DNA from: Actinomycetota bacterium
GTDB lineage: Bacteria > Actinomycetota > UBA4738 > HRBIN12
DNA length: 64,000 nucleotides
Direction: 5' to 3'
Assembly: GCA_005884925.1 (NCBI GenBank)
Contig: VAYU01000068.1
Span: 1 to 64,000 of the forward strand
The translations under genes were made by a program, and so were the position numbers. Positions 36,973 to 46,982 of this stretch are shown here, in pieces. The notes beneath the pieces were generated by a model. It worked only from the letters and a program-made list of their open reading frames with translations, did not search any database and was not told the origin of the DNA. Numbering within the stretch: position 1 is the first letter of the stretch; the number at the start of each line of letters is the position of its first letter.

Positions 36973-38598
36973 TCAGGTCCTCCTCTCCTGCTCGCCTTCC
37001 GTCGAACGATGGGGGCTCGGCGGCGTCGGCGCGACGACCGTGTTCTTGACGTCCGCGTAGAAATCGAAGCTCCATACGCCACCCTCGCGACCGATCCCGG
37101 AGTCCTTCGACCCGCCGAACGGAGCGTTCAGGTCACGCACGAAGAAGCAGTTGACCCACACGGTCCCCGCGACGAGTCGCTCGGAGACACGCTGTGCGCG
37201 GGCGAGGTCCGACGTGTAGAGGGTCGCGGCCAGTCCGAACTCCGTGGCGTTCGCGAGCGCGACGGCATCGTCCTCGTCCGTGAACGGCTGCGCCGTGAGC
37301 ACGGGTCCGAAGACCTCCTTCGTGAGGATCTCGGACCCCGCGGGCGCATCGACGAACAGGGTCGGTCGGTGATACAGGCCGCCGAGCTCCGCCGAGACCC
37401 CACCGCCGAACACGAGTCGCGCTCCATCCGCCTTCGCGCGTTCGACGAAGCCCGCGACGCGTTCGAGGTGGATGCGCGTGATCAGGGGACCCAGGTCGGT
37501 CGTCTCCGTTCGCGGGTCGCCCTGGCGGATCGAAGCTGCGGCCTCCGTGAAGTGATCGATGAAGTCGTCGTAGATGGAACCCTCGATCAACAGCCGCGTG
37601 CCGGCGAGACACACCTGGCCGGCGTTATCGAACTGGTTGACGGCCTGCCGCAGGGCCGCCTCGGGATCGGCGTCGGCGAAGATCAGGAAGGGCGACTTCC
37701 CACCGAGCTCGAGGGAGACCGGCGTGAGGTTCTCGGCTGCGGCCCGCGCGACCAGCCTCCCGGTATCGACCGAGCCGGTGAAGGCGATGCGCGCCACGTC
37801 GGGGTGGCTCGTGAGTGCGGCGCCGGCCTCCTCGCCGAGCCCCTGGACGACGTTGAAGACTCCGTCGGGGAGGCCGGCGTCGCGCGCGATGTCGGCGAGG
37901 AGCGACGCGGTGAGGGGTGCCCACTCGGGTGGTTTCTGCACCACCGTGTTCCCGGCCGCGAGTGCGGGTGCGACCCGCCAGGTCGCGAGCATCAGGGGCG
38001 CGTTCCATGGGCTGATCACGACCGTGACGCCCGCTGGGTCCCAGGTGACGTGCTCCGCGTACCCCTCGTGGGCGGCATCGGCGCTGCCGTCCAGCGCGAG
38101 GAGTCGATCGGCGAAGAACCGGAAGTTCCTCGCCACCCGGGGCATCACCGAACGCAGGTGCGAGCGCAGGAGCGAACCGTTGTCGCGCGTCTCCACCGCC
38201 GCGAGGTCGCCGACACGCGCCTCGACGCCGTCCGCGATCCGGTGCAGGACCTCCGCCCGTTCCTTCGGTGCGATCTTTCCCCAGCCTGCGAAGGCGTCGC
38301 GCGCGGCGGCGACGGCCGCGTGGGCTTCGGCCGCTCCGCCGCGCGCGACGCCCCCGATGACCTCCTCGTCGATCGGGGAGACATCCTCGAACCGTTCCGT
38401 GGACCCCACGCGTTCACCGCCGATCCAGTGATCGGTGGAGACGCCGACGCCCTCGACGGTCCGCTCGCTCGTGGTAGGCCCTTCCCCGATGCCCGGCCGC
38501 GGCCGGTCGTTCGGGTACGAACGGTAGGTTCGACGTGGCGGCGCGTCAAACGAGGGGTCTCGCGCCGACCCGTCGGGATGACCTGCAGCGTTCGGCAT
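36973..38598 (-). CDS. Aldehyde dehydrogenase (5-carboxymethyl-2-hydroxymuconate semialdehyde dehydrogenase-like)
   Basis: ISPWNAPLMLATWRVAPALAAGNTVVQKPPEWAPLTA; VSLELGGKSPFLIFADAD; NAGQVCLAGTRLL; start codon uncertain. Confidence 0.85.
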   Translation of the reverse strand: MPNAAGHPDGSARDPSFDAPPRRTYRSYPNDRPRPGIGEGPTTSERTVEGVGVSTDHWIGGERVGSTERFEDVSPIDEEVIGGVARGGAAEAHAAVAAARDAFAGWGKIAPKERAEVLHRIADGVEARVGDLAAVETRDNGSLLRSHLRSVMPRVARNFRFFADRLLALDGSADAAHEGYAEHVTWDPAGVTVVISPWNAPLMLATWRVAPALAAGNTVVQKPPEWAPLTASLLADIARDAGLPDGVFNVVQGLGEEAGAALTSHPDVARIAFTGSVDTGRLVARAAAENLTPVSLELGGKSPFLIFADADPEAALRQAVNQFDNAGQVCLAGTRLLIEGSIYDDFIDHFTEAAASIRQGDPRTETTDLGPLITRIHLERVAGFVERAKADGARLVFGGGVSAELGGLYHRPTLFVDAPAGSEILTKEVFGPVLTAQPFTDEDDAVALANATEFGLAATLYTSDLARAQRVSERLVAGTVWVNCFFVRDLNAPFGGSKDSGIGREGGVWSFDFYADVKNTVVAPTPPSPHRSTEGEQERRT

Positions 38599-38613
38599 GG
38601 TTCCATACGCCCG

Positions 38614-39597
38614 ATGGGCACCCTTTCTCCCGGCGAGCAGCCGCTCGACGTCACCCGCTTCGACGTGGAGAGCGCCAGCGACCTCCTGGGGACGTGGGTC
38701 CGCCACACGCCGGTCGCCGAGCTGGAGCGCGGCGCCTTCGGCGTCCCCGGACGACTCGTGCTCAAGCTGGAGCTCCTGCAACACACCGGCTCGTTCAAGC
38801 CTCGCGGCGCATTCAACAGGATGCTCACGGCCGACATCGATGAGACGGGCGTGCTCGCGGCATCGGGCGGGAACTTCGGGCTGGCCGTCGCCTACGCCGC
38901 GCACCGACTGGGGCATCCGGCGGAGATCTTCGTCCCATCCACCTCGCCCCCGATGAAGATCGAGCGGATCCGCTCTTACGGCGCGACGGTGCACGTGGTG
39001 GACGGGTTCTACGCGCAAGCCTTCGCCGCGTGCGAGGAGCGGGCCTTCGACACCGGCGCGGCGTTCCTGCACCCCTACGACCAGCCGGCCGTCGTCGCCG
39101 GCCAGGGGACGCTGGCGCAGGAGCTCGGCGACCAGCAGCCCACGCTCGACACCGTGATCGTCGCGGTGGGCGGCGGCGGGCTGATCGGCGGGATCGCCGC
39201 GTGGTTCGCGAGCGATGTCCGCGTGATCGGCGTCGAACCGGAGCGGTGCCCGACGCTGACCGCCGCCCTCGCGGCGGGCAAGCCGGTCGACGTCGAGGTC
39301 GGCGGGATCGCCGCCGATGCGCTCGGCGCGGGACGCGCCGGCATGATCGGGCTCGCGATCGCCCAGCGGTACGTCGAGCGTGTGATCCTCGTGGCCGACG
39401 ACGACGTCACGAGGGCGCGGCGGCTCCTCTGGGACGACTGTCGCGTGGCGGCGGAGCCCGGAGCGGCGGCCCCGCTCGCCGCCCTCCTTGCGGGCGGCTA
39501 CGTCCCGCAGCCGGACGAGCGGGTGGCGCTGGTGGTCTGCGGCGGCAACGCGGATCCGGCCGACCTGGCCGCGGCCGCGTCGGACGACACCGACTGA
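38614..39597 (+). CDS. PLP-dependent threonine/serine dehydratase-like enzyme
   Basis: LELLQHTGSFKPRGAFNRML; ASGGNFGLAVAYAA; VAVGGGGLIGGIAAWF. Confidence 0.88.
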   Translation: MGTLSPGEQPLDVTRFDVESASDLLGTWVRHTPVAELERGAFGVPGRLVLKLELLQHTGSFKPRGAFNRMLTADIDETGVLAASGGNFGLAVAYAAHRLGHPAEIFVPSTSPPMKIERIRSYGATVHVVDGFYAQAFAACEERAFDTGAAFLHPYDQPAVVAGQGTLAQELGDQQPTLDTVIVAVGGGGLIGGIAAWFASDVRVIGVEPERCPTLTAALAAGKPVDVEVGGIAADALGAGRAGMIGLAIAQRYVERVILVADDDVTRARRLLWDDCRVAAEPGAAAPLAALLAGGYVPQPDERVALVVCGGNADPADLAAAASDDTD

Positions 39598-39609
39598 GGG
39601 TGGCCGGCC

Positions 39610-42174
39610 TCAGCCCCCGAACCGCTCGGTCAGCTCCGGAGCCGCGCGTTGCCGGAGCGCGGCGAACACCCGCTGGCGTTCGAGCGCCTGCAGGAGCATC
39701 AGGTGGTTCTGCGGGACGTCGTGCTCCGCGAAGAACGCTTGCACGTCCGCGACGACGTCGGGATCCGTCAACGTACGGATGCCTCCCGCGAGCGCGATCG
39801 CGTTCGACGGAGCGATCCGTCCGAGGAGGTCGTCCCACCCGTCGCGAACGAAGGCCCAGGCGCGAGCCCCGAGGTCCCGGTTGACCTGCGCCCGCGCCAG
39901 CACGAACGGGGTGTCCTGCGCCCGGATCTCATCCGTGGTGGTCGCGCGCAACGTTCGCTCGAACAGCTCCTCGCTGCGGAACCGCGTGAGTGCGTACAGG
40001 TATCGGTCGTGCTCTTGCGGCGTCGGCGCGTCCTTCGCGCGCGCCCGGAACCGTTCGTAGTCCTCGGGACCGCCGGCGAACGCGACCACATCGACCGCCG
40101 CGGCCGCCACCGAGGGCTCGACGTGGGCGCCGGCGCGCGACTCGGACTCCGCCTCGCGCGCCCCCGCCTGCGTCTCGGGGTCATCGCCGAGGACTCCGAG
40201 CGTCCGGATCAGGTCGCCACGGAGCTCGCGGTCGAGGTCGCGCTCCCCCGGCCGGCGTTCCCATCCGAGGCGTTCGAGGGCAGGCCGCACCAGGTTCCTG
40301 ACGAAGTCTCGGAACCGCTCGCGGGCCTCTCCCTCGACGAAGCGGTCGCACCAGGCCAGACCGGCGACGATGGCTTGCCAGACAGACGGATCGGTCTCCT
40401 GGGAGAAGTCCGCGACGAGGTCGATGAACGAGGAGGCCGACGCGTCTCCCGCGACCACCGACGCCCAGGCATCGTCGATCACACATTGCCGCTCCGCCGG
40501 CGTGAGGTCCGTGAACGCGCGGGCGGTCAGTCGAGCCCGCAGCTCCTCGTCGTAGAAGACGCGGACGAAGGCCGCCCCGCCCGCGTTCCCGACCACGACG
40601 GCATCCTCGGAGACCAGCGGGAGCTGGAGACCATCGGGCTCGACGAGCACACGGTCGACGTGTTCGCCACCGGGCCAGGCCTGCCGGACGATCAACGGCA
40701 CCGGCCAGGTCGTCGGGTCATCTGGATGCGATGGGCTGAAGCGCTTCTGATCGAAGCGGATCGCGTCGCCGTCGCGTCTTACGCCGATCGCCGGGTAGCC
40801 CGGCTGGAAGATCCACGCGTCCATGATCCGACGCACCGGTTCCCCGGTCTCCTCGCCGATCGCGTCCCACAGATCGTGCGTCTCGGTGTTGGCGTACGCG
40901 TGGGTGCGGAGGTACCGGCGGATCCCGTCGCGGAATCGGTCCCGCCCCAGCCACTGCTCGAGCATCCGAAGGACGGCACCACCCTTCGTGTACGTGAGGG
41001 TGTCGAACATGCCGCTCGCGTCGTTCGGCGAATGCACGGGGTACTCGATCGGACGGGTCGTCTCCAGCGCGTCGATCTCGAAGGCGTTCGCGCGGATGCG
41101 CTGGAACACGTCGAAGACCCGCCAATCCGGTTCCATCGCGTCCACGCACAGGTAGGACATGAACGTCGCGAACGCTTCGTTCAACCAGATCCCGTTCCAC
41201 CAGCGCATCGTGACCAGGTCGCCGAACCACATGTGGGCGAGCTCGTGCGCGATCGTCTCGGCGACGTCGAGCCGCTCCGCGAACGTGGCCAGCGCATCGT
41301 CCATCAGCAGGAGCGTCTCGCGGTAGGTCACCAGCCCGGTGTTCTCCATCGCGCCCTGCGCGAAGTCCGGGATCGCGGCCTGGTCCAGCTTCGCCTCCGG
41401 GTAAGCGATGTCGTAGTAGTCCGCGAACCAATCCAGCGCGAACACCCCGACGTCCGCGGCGAAGCCCGTGAGGTGCTCCTTCCCGGGGCGGGACGCCACC
41501 CGCATCGGAACCCCGCGGGCGTTCGCTGGTTCGGTCACGACGAGCCTGCCGACGATCACGCAGACGAGGTACGTCGACATGACCATCGTGTCGGCGAACC
41601 GGACCCTGATCCGTCCTTCGGCGAGGGAGGCTCGTTCGATCTCCGGCGCGTTGGAGATCGCGGTCAGTCCACCGGCCGCGATGACCGTGACGCCGAAGGT
41701 CGCCTTGAGGTCGGGCTCGTCCCAACACGGGAAGCACATCCGTGCGTCGGTCGCCTCGAAGTGAGTGGCCGCGATCACGTGCGAGGCGCCCTCGTCGTCG
41801 TACCGGGACCGGTAGAAGCCGACCATCCGGTCATTGAGCGTGCCGCGGAACCGGAGCCGAAGGATCCACTCCCCCGTCGAGACCGTCTCCGCGAGCCCCA
41901 GGGTCACCCGTTCGGAGCCGACGTCCAGGACGACCTTCTCCAGATCGATCGCGGAGCCGTCGGCGGCCTCGAGCGAGCCATCCAGGACTTCGAGCTCCTT
42001 CGCGTTGAGGACGATCTCGGTCACCGGCTCGTGCACGGTCACCGTGATCGCTTCGTTGCCCTCGAACGTCGACGTCTCGAGGGAAGGCTCCAGGGTGAGG
42101 TCATACCTCGATGGGGTCACGCTCCGCGGGAGGCGGTAGGTGGCCTCAGAATCTGTCGACGGCTCGTGATCCAC
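39610..42174 (-). CDS. pepN: Aminopeptidase N (M1 family)
   Basis: GAMENTGLVTYRE and HELAHMWFGDLVTMRWWNGIWLNEAFATFM. Confidence 0.95.
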   Translation of the reverse strand: MDHEPSTDSEATYRLPRSVTPSRYDLTLEPSLETSTFEGNEAITVTVHEPVTEIVLNAKELEVLDGSLEAADGSAIDLEKVVLDVGSERVTLGLAETVSTGEWILRLRFRGTLNDRMVGFYRSRYDDEGASHVIAATHFEATDARMCFPCWDEPDLKATFGVTVIAAGGLTAISNAPEIERASLAEGRIRVRFADTMVMSTYLVCVIVGRLVVTEPANARGVPMRVASRPGKEHLTGFAADVGVFALDWFADYYDIAYPEAKLDQAAIPDFAQGAMENTGLVTYRETLLLMDDALATFAERLDVAETIAHELAHMWFGDLVTMRWWNGIWLNEAFATFMSYLCVDAMEPDWRVFDVFQRIRANAFEIDALETTRPIEYPVHSPNDASGMFDTLTYTKGGAVLRMLEQWLGRDRFRDGIRRYLRTHAYANTETHDLWDAIGEETGEPVRRIMDAWIFQPGYPAIGVRRDGDAIRFDQKRFSPSHPDDPTTWPVPLIVRQAWPGGEHVDRVLVEPDGLQLPLVSEDAVVVGNAGGAAFVRVFYDEELRARLTARAFTDLTPAERQCVIDDAWASVVAGDASASSFIDLVADFSQETDPSVWQAIVAGLAWCDRFVEGEARERFRDFVRNLVRPALERLGWERRPGERDLDRELRGDLIRTLGVLGDDPETQAGAREAESESRAGAHVEPSVAAAAVDVVAFAGGPEDYERFRARAKDAPTPQEHDRYLYALTRFRSEELFERTLRATTTDEIRAQDTPFVLARAQVNRDLGARAWAFVRDGWDDLLGRIAPSNAIALAGGIRTLTDPDVVADVQAFFAEHDVPQNHLMLLQALERQRVFAALRQRAAPELTERFGG

Positions 42175-42181
42175 GCAGGTC

Positions 42182-43108
42182 TCAGTCGTCGACGTAGGAG
42201 AGCCAGTCGGTGTGCCGTGGATCCTCGCCCTTCGTGGCGGCGAAGAAGGCATCCTGCAGCTCTTTGGTCACCGCTCCGCGGTGGCCGGCCCCGACCTGCC
42301 GGTCGTCGACCTCGCGGATCGGGGTGAGCTCCGCCGCCGTTCCCGTGAAGAAGCACTCGTCCGCGTTGTAGAGATCGGTGCGAACGAGGTTCTCCTCTCG
42401 AACGACGTACTCACGCTCGCGAGCCAAGGTGATCACCGTCCCCCGCGTGATCCCATCGAGGCACCCGGCCTGGGTCGGGGGGGTGAACAGGACCCCGTTG
42501 CGGACGATGAAGACGTTCTCGCCCGACCCGTCCGTGATGAAGCCAGCCTCGTTGAGCATGATGGCCTCGTCGTAGCCGGCCTTGAGCGACTCGACCTTGG
42601 CCAGCACGCTGTTGATGTACTGGCCGTCCGCCTTGGCGGCGGCGGGGAGGGCGTTCTGAGCGTTCCGCCGCCAGCTGCTGATCTTGCTCCTGACGCCCTG
42701 CTCGAGCGCGTCCTCGCCGAGGTAGGCGCCCCACGGCCAAACCGCGATGCTGACGTTGACGGGAGCGTTGAGCGGGTTCACGCCCATCTCACCGTATCCG
42801 CGGAAAGCGATCGGTCTGACGTAGCAGCTGGTCAAACCGTTGACTCGGATCACGTCTTTGGTCGCGAGCACGATCTCCTCGTAGGAGAACGGGAGGTCCA
42901 TGTGATAGAGCTTCGCGCTCCGGAAGAGGCGGTGAAGGTGTTCCTCGAGGTGCCAGACCGCGGCGCCTCGGGCCGTCTCGTAGGCCCGGATGCCCTCGAA
43001 AACCCCGCTGCCGTAGTGCAGCGCATGCGAGAGCACGTGGATCTTGGCATCCGCCCAATCCACGAGCTCGCCATCCATCCAGATCTTCTCGACCTCGGCG
43101 ATGGGCAC
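42182..43108 (-). CDS. ilvE: Branched-chain amino acid aminotransferase
   Basis: KIWMDGELVDWADAKIHVLSHALHYGSGVFEGIRAYET; LNEAGFITDGSGENVFIVRNG; DECFFTGTAAELTPIREVD. Confidence 0.93.
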   Translation of the reverse strand: MPIAEVEKIWMDGELVDWADAKIHVLSHALHYGSGVFEGIRAYETARGAAVWHLEEHLHRLFRSAKLYHMDLPFSYEEIVLATKDVIRVNGLTSCYVRPIAFRGYGEMGVNPLNAPVNVSIAVWPWGAYLGEDALEQGVRSKISSWRRNAQNALPAAAKADGQYINSVLAKVESLKAGYDEAIMLNEAGFITDGSGENVFIVRNGVLFTPPTQAGCLDGITRGTVITLAREREYVVREENLVRTDLYNADECFFTGTAAELTPIREVDDRQVGAGHRGAVTKELQDAFFAATKGEDPRHTDWLSYVDD

Positions 43109-43190
43109 CCGGGAGCTCCTCCTCGTGATGGAACCGCCCCGCATCGGGGAGGGCACAAGGATACCGACCAGCGAGGGCCCCTGCGGGGGA

Positions 43191-43973
43191 TCAGGGGAGG
43201 TCGTAGGCGCGCCAGACGCTCGCGAACCGTGGCTCGAGGACACGGTCGACGTCCCCGAACCGCTCCGCCGCCCACGCCTTCGTCTCCGCGACGGCGTCGG
43301 TCAGCAGGTCCGGCGGGACGTTCCACGTCCACGAGAAGACGTCGGCCTCGACCTCTCCGAAGTACTGCTCCATCGTGAGCTCGCTCTCCTGCCACACGGT
43401 CGGGAGCTCGCGTGCGCGGGCGCCGAACACGGCCATCGCCTCATCCAGCTCGGCCCCACGATTGACGTCCAGTCCGACCCGGCGCGCGGTCTCGCCGATG
43501 AGCGCATCTAGGTGATCGCCGATCTCCTGCCAGGGCCCCGCGCTGAACCCGATGTTGATCAACAGGACCCCATCTGGCCGGACGACGCGGATCAACTCCC
43601 TCAAGGCGCCCTGCCACGCCGGGATCAGATGGAGGACGTGCCGTGCGAGCGCGCCCCCGAAGACGTCATCGGCGAACGGCAGCCGCGTCGCATCCCCGAT
43701 GATCAGGGGGAACGGCGGCCGTCCTCCGGCCTTCTCGACCAGCTTCGCGAGCATCGGAGCCGACAGATCGACCCCGATCAAACGGATCCCGGCGCGATGG
43801 AGGGGAAGCCCGATCAACCCCGTCCCGACGCCGATCTCGAGGCAGGGTTGTCGCGGCTCGAGCTCGGTCCGAAGGAGCTGAGTGGTCGCGGCGCTCGCCT
43901 CCGCGGTCAGCCGTCTGGTCTGGTCGTACACCTCGGCAGCCCGGTCGAACGGGACCGACGTTCCCGGACTCAC
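43191..43973 (-). CDS. Class I SAM-dependent methyltransferase
   Basis: CLEIGVGTGLIGLPL; LIGVDLSAPMLAK; GDATRLPFADDVFGGALARHVLHLI. Confidence 0.88.
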   Translation of the reverse strand: MSPGTSVPFDRAAEVYDQTRRLTAEASAATTQLLRTELEPRQPCLEIGVGTGLIGLPLHRAGIRLIGVDLSAPMLAKLVEKAGGRPPFPLIIGDATRLPFADDVFGGALARHVLHLIPAWQGALRELIRVVRPDGVLLINIGFSAGPWQEIGDHLDALIGETARRVGLDVNRGAELDEAMAVFGARARELPTVWQESELTMEQYFGEVEADVFSWTWNVPPDLLTDAVAETKAWAAERFGDVDRVLEPRFASVWRAYDLP

Positions 43974-45145
43974 GACACCGGCACCCGCTTCGCCGGGTCG
44001 AGGAACGGCAACGCGCTCACCGTCGCGCGACGGGGACCGGTGGACGAGCCAACGTCCAGCGGGGTCCCCTCCTCCATGTGGGAGGAGGGGACCCACGCGT
44101 AGCCGATGTTCTTCTCGAGCCGCGGGGACCACGCGCCGGCCGTGACGCGGCCGATGGCCGCGTCAGCGGCCGGCGCGTGCGGCCCTGCGGCATATACCGG
44201 CCAGAAGTCGTTGAGCGCGCCCTCGTCCGTCATCGGTTCGCCTTCGATCTGGATGCCGACGAGCTTGCGATCGACGCCTTGCTCAGCAAGGCGAGCAAGG
44301 GCATCCTTCCCGATGAAATCCTGCGACTGGTCGAGCTCGACGTAGCGCTCCAGCCCGGTGACGTGGAACGGCGTGTCCTCCGGGCGGATGTCGGAGCCGT
44401 AATTGAAGATGCCGGCCTCGATCCGTCGGGCCTCGCTCGGCGCGATCGCGCGGATCCCGAACGGTGCGCCGACTTCCTCGACCCGTCGCCAGAGGTCGTC
44501 CCCGCGCGAGGCGTCCCGCAGGTAGATCTCGTACCCCACCTCACCCGTCCAGCCCGTGCGGGAGACCACGACCGGGATCCCGTCGACGGTCGCCTCCGCG
44601 CACCGGTAGTAGCGCAGGTCGGCGATCGCGTCACCGAACAGCGACCGGATCACGTCCCTCGAGCGGGGGCCCTGGACCTGCATCGGCGAGACGTCGGCCT
44701 CCTGGATGTCCACCTCCAGGCCCGCGAACGCGGCAACACCCTTCGCGTACAGGAGCGCATCCGAATCCGCGAGGGCGAGCCAGAACCGGTCCTCGTCCAG
44801 CCGGAGCAGCACCGGGTCGTTCACGATGCCGCCCCGTCGCGCCGTGATCAGGACGTACTTGCACTGTCCGACCGCGCACGTCGTCAGGTCCCGGCAGGTG
44901 AGGAGGTTGGTGAACTCGAACGCGTCGGGCCCGGTGATCTCCACGCACCGTTCGACGCTCACGTCCCACATCGTCACGTCGTTGACGAGCGCCCAGTACT
45001 CCGCGACGGGATCGTCGTACAGCGTGGGGAGGAGCATGTGGTTGTAGAGCCCCCAGCTGGTGCAGCCGGCGCGCTTCGTCGCCTCGTAGTAGGGGGATTT
45101 GCGGTACCAGGGCTGGACGTAGAACGTGAAGGTCTCGGGTGCCAC
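43970..45145 (-). CDS. GcvT-family (folate-binding aminomethyltransferase/demethylase-like) protein
   Basis: MWDVSVERCVEITGPDAFEFTNLLTCRDL; VQGPRSRDVIRSLFG; VSRTGWTGEVGYEIYL. Confidence 0.85.
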   Translation of the reverse strand: MAPETFTFYVQPWYRKSPYYEATKRAGCTSWGLYNHMLLPTLYDDPVAEYWALVNDVTMWDVSVERCVEITGPDAFEFTNLLTCRDLTTCAVGQCKYVLITARRGGIVNDPVLLRLDEDRFWLALADSDALLYAKGVAAFAGLEVDIQEADVSPMQVQGPRSRDVIRSLFGDAIADLRYYRCAEATVDGIPVVVSRTGWTGEVGYEIYLRDASRGDDLWRRVEEVGAPFGIRAIAPSEARRIEAGIFNYGSDIRPEDTPFHVTGLERYVELDQSQDFIGKDALARLAEQGVDRKLVGIQIEGEPMTDEGALNDFWPVYAAGPHAPAADAAIGRVTAGAWSPRLEKNIGYAWVPSSHMEEGTPLDVGSSTGPRRATVSALPFLDPAKRVPVS

Positions 45146-45246
45146 GGGTCTCCTCCTCGGCGGGTGGGTTGGCTCCTGGGTCGGGGAAACCTACTCCACT
45201 TCGCCTGTGCCGGCGTCGGCGCCGCGAGATCCCGCGGCGGCCGCCG

Positions 45247-45801
45247 TCAGTTCGCCGACGGGTCGAACGGCATCGTTCGTAGGATCGCGTACCCCGGGCC
45301 GAGCCGGGTGAGCACCGCGTCCCACAGTCGCTCGGGCTCGTCGTGGAAGACGTCCTCGCGCCGGGCGGTCGTGACGATCCAGGCCTCCTCTTCGAGCTCC
45401 GCTTCGAGCTGGCCCGGGCCCCATCCGGAGTACCCGGCGAAGACCCGCGCCCGCCTGATCGTGCCGAGGTCGACGCGATCGGCTTCCTCGGAGAGGAAGC
45501 CGATCGAGTCGAACGCGACGACGCCCGCTTCCGAGGGATCCTCGAAGTCCGCCACCACCACGGCCGCCTCGGGCTGGACGGGACCACCGTGGAACAGGGC
45601 CTCGCCCTCGTGCACGAGCTCCGCGAGCGGTGGCACGGCCTCGTCCACGGTGACGTCGTACGGCCGGTTCAGGACCACCCCTACCGCGCCCTCCTCGTCG
45701 TGATGGCCGATCAGCACGACCGTCCTTCGGAAGTTCGGGTCGAACAACGATGCGTTCGACAGCAGCAGGTGTCCCGTCAACGATCCCATCGCCACCATCA
45801 T
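45247..45801 (-). CDS. YqgE/AlgH (UPF0301) family protein
   Basis: GSLTGHLLLSNASLFDPNFRRTVVLIGHHDEEGAVGVVLNRP; ARVFAGYSGWGPGQLEAELEEEAW. Confidence 0.9.
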   Translation of the reverse strand: MMVAMGSLTGHLLLSNASLFDPNFRRTVVLIGHHDEEGAVGVVLNRPYDVTVDEAVPPLAELVHEGEALFHGGPVQPEAAVVVADFEDPSEAGVVAFDSIGFLSEEADRVDLGTIRRARVFAGYSGWGPGQLEAELEEEAWIVTTARREDVFHDEPERLWDAVLTRLGPGYAILRTMPFDPSAN

Positions 45802-45815
45802 GCAGCTTCGGCGCG

Positions 45816-46982
45816 CTATGCCTTCGGGATCTCCTTGGCGCGATCCCAGAAGGGAAGGGGAACGACCTCCGCGGCGAGCGGACCGTCGGGCGACATCGCG
45901 AGCACCGTCGTCCCGTATGCCGTCAGCTCGACGGGCAGCCACGCGTAGCCCATGTTGATCTTCAGCCGCGGCGAGTATGCCGCGCTCGTCAGGCCGCCCA
46001 CCTCGCGACCCCCCGTCGTGACCGGCCAGAAGTCCTCCAGCCACATCGTCAGGGGCTCGCCGCCGAGCCGGACCCCGACGAGCTTCCGCCGCACGCCCTC
46101 GGCCGCGATCCGCTCGAGCGCGGCTCGCGCGATGATCCGGTGGTCGTTGTCGAGCTCGACCAGCCGCTCCAACCCGGTGACCTCGAACGGGTTGTTCGTC
46201 ACGTCCATGTCGTTGCCGTAGTTGAAGATCCCGGCCTCCATCCGCCGCTGGTCGCTGGGCGCGGTCGCGCGGATCTGGAACTCCTCGCCGGCTCCCATCA
46301 CGCGATCCCAGAGCTCCGTGCCTTGCGCAGCGTCGCGCAGGTAGAGCTCGTAGCCGACCTCACCCGTCCACCCGGTCCGCGACACGACGAGGGGGATGCC
46401 GTCCAGCTCGGTCTCCACGCAGCGGTAGTACCGGAGATCGGCGATCGCATCGCCGAAGAGCTTGCGGACCAGCGGCCTCGACTTCGGACCCTGGACCTGG
46501 AGCGGCGACACGTCGGGCTCCCGGATCTGCACGTCCAGGCCGGCGAACGCCTGGACGCCGAGCGCGTACAGCAACGCATCGGAGTCCGCGAGCGAGAGCC
46601 AGAACCGGTCTTGCCCGAGCCGGAGCAGGATCGGGTCGTTGACGATGCCACCGTCGGGGGCGCAGAGCACGACGTACTTGCAGCACGCCGCGAGGTCGCG
46701 AGGGGTCATCAGCTGCGTGAACCGGGCCGCGTCCGGACCCGTGATCTCCACCTGCCGCTCCACGGCGACATCCCAGAGCGTGACGTGCTCGAGCAGGTGC
46801 CAGTACTCCTCGACGTCGTCGTCGTACAGGGTCGGGATCAGCATGTGGTTGTAGAGATCCCAGCTCGTGCACCCGGCCTCGACGGTCCGGGCGAAGTACG
46901 GCGACTTCTTGTACCAGCTCGCGAAGTAGAACGTGAAGCCGTCGTTCAGCCGTGGTACCGCGTCGTTCACGGTCGTCGCCAT
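45816..46982 (-). CDS. GcvT-family protein, paralogue of 43970-45145
   Basis: SWYKKSPYFARTVEAGCTSWDLYNHMLIPTLYDDDVEEYW, closely parallel to WYRKSPYYEATKRAGCTSWGLYNHMLLPTLYDDPVAEYW. Confidence 0.87.
   Translation of the reverse strand: MATTVNDAVPRLNDGFTFYFASWYKKSPYFARTVEAGCTSWDLYNHMLIPTLYDDDVEEYWHLLEHVTLWDVAVERQVEITGPDAARFTQLMTPRDLAACCKYVVLCAPDGGIVNDPILLRLGQDRFWLSLADSDALLYALGVQAFAGLDVQIREPDVSPLQVQGPKSRPLVRKLFGDAIADLRYYRCVETELDGIPLVVSRTGWTGEVGYELYLRDAAQGTELWDRVMGAGEEFQIRATAPSDQRRMEAGIFNYGNDMDVTNNPFEVTGLERLVELDNDHRIIARAALERIAAEGVRRKLVGVRLGGEPLTMWLEDFWPVTTGGREVGGLTSAAYSPRLKINMGYAWLPVELTAYGTTVLAMSPDGPLAAEVVPLPFWDRAKEIPKA

Noticed and set aside
36124-38600. N-terminal about 830 codons of the 1157-aa plus-strand ORF
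   Set aside because: Shadow frame antisense to the dioxygenase and aldehyde dehydrogenase genes; the real gene starts near 38614 with the PLP enzyme.
39649-42327. 892-aa plus-strand ORF
   Set aside because: Antisense shadow of aminopeptidase N; Arg/Gly/Asp/Val-rich with no domain pattern.
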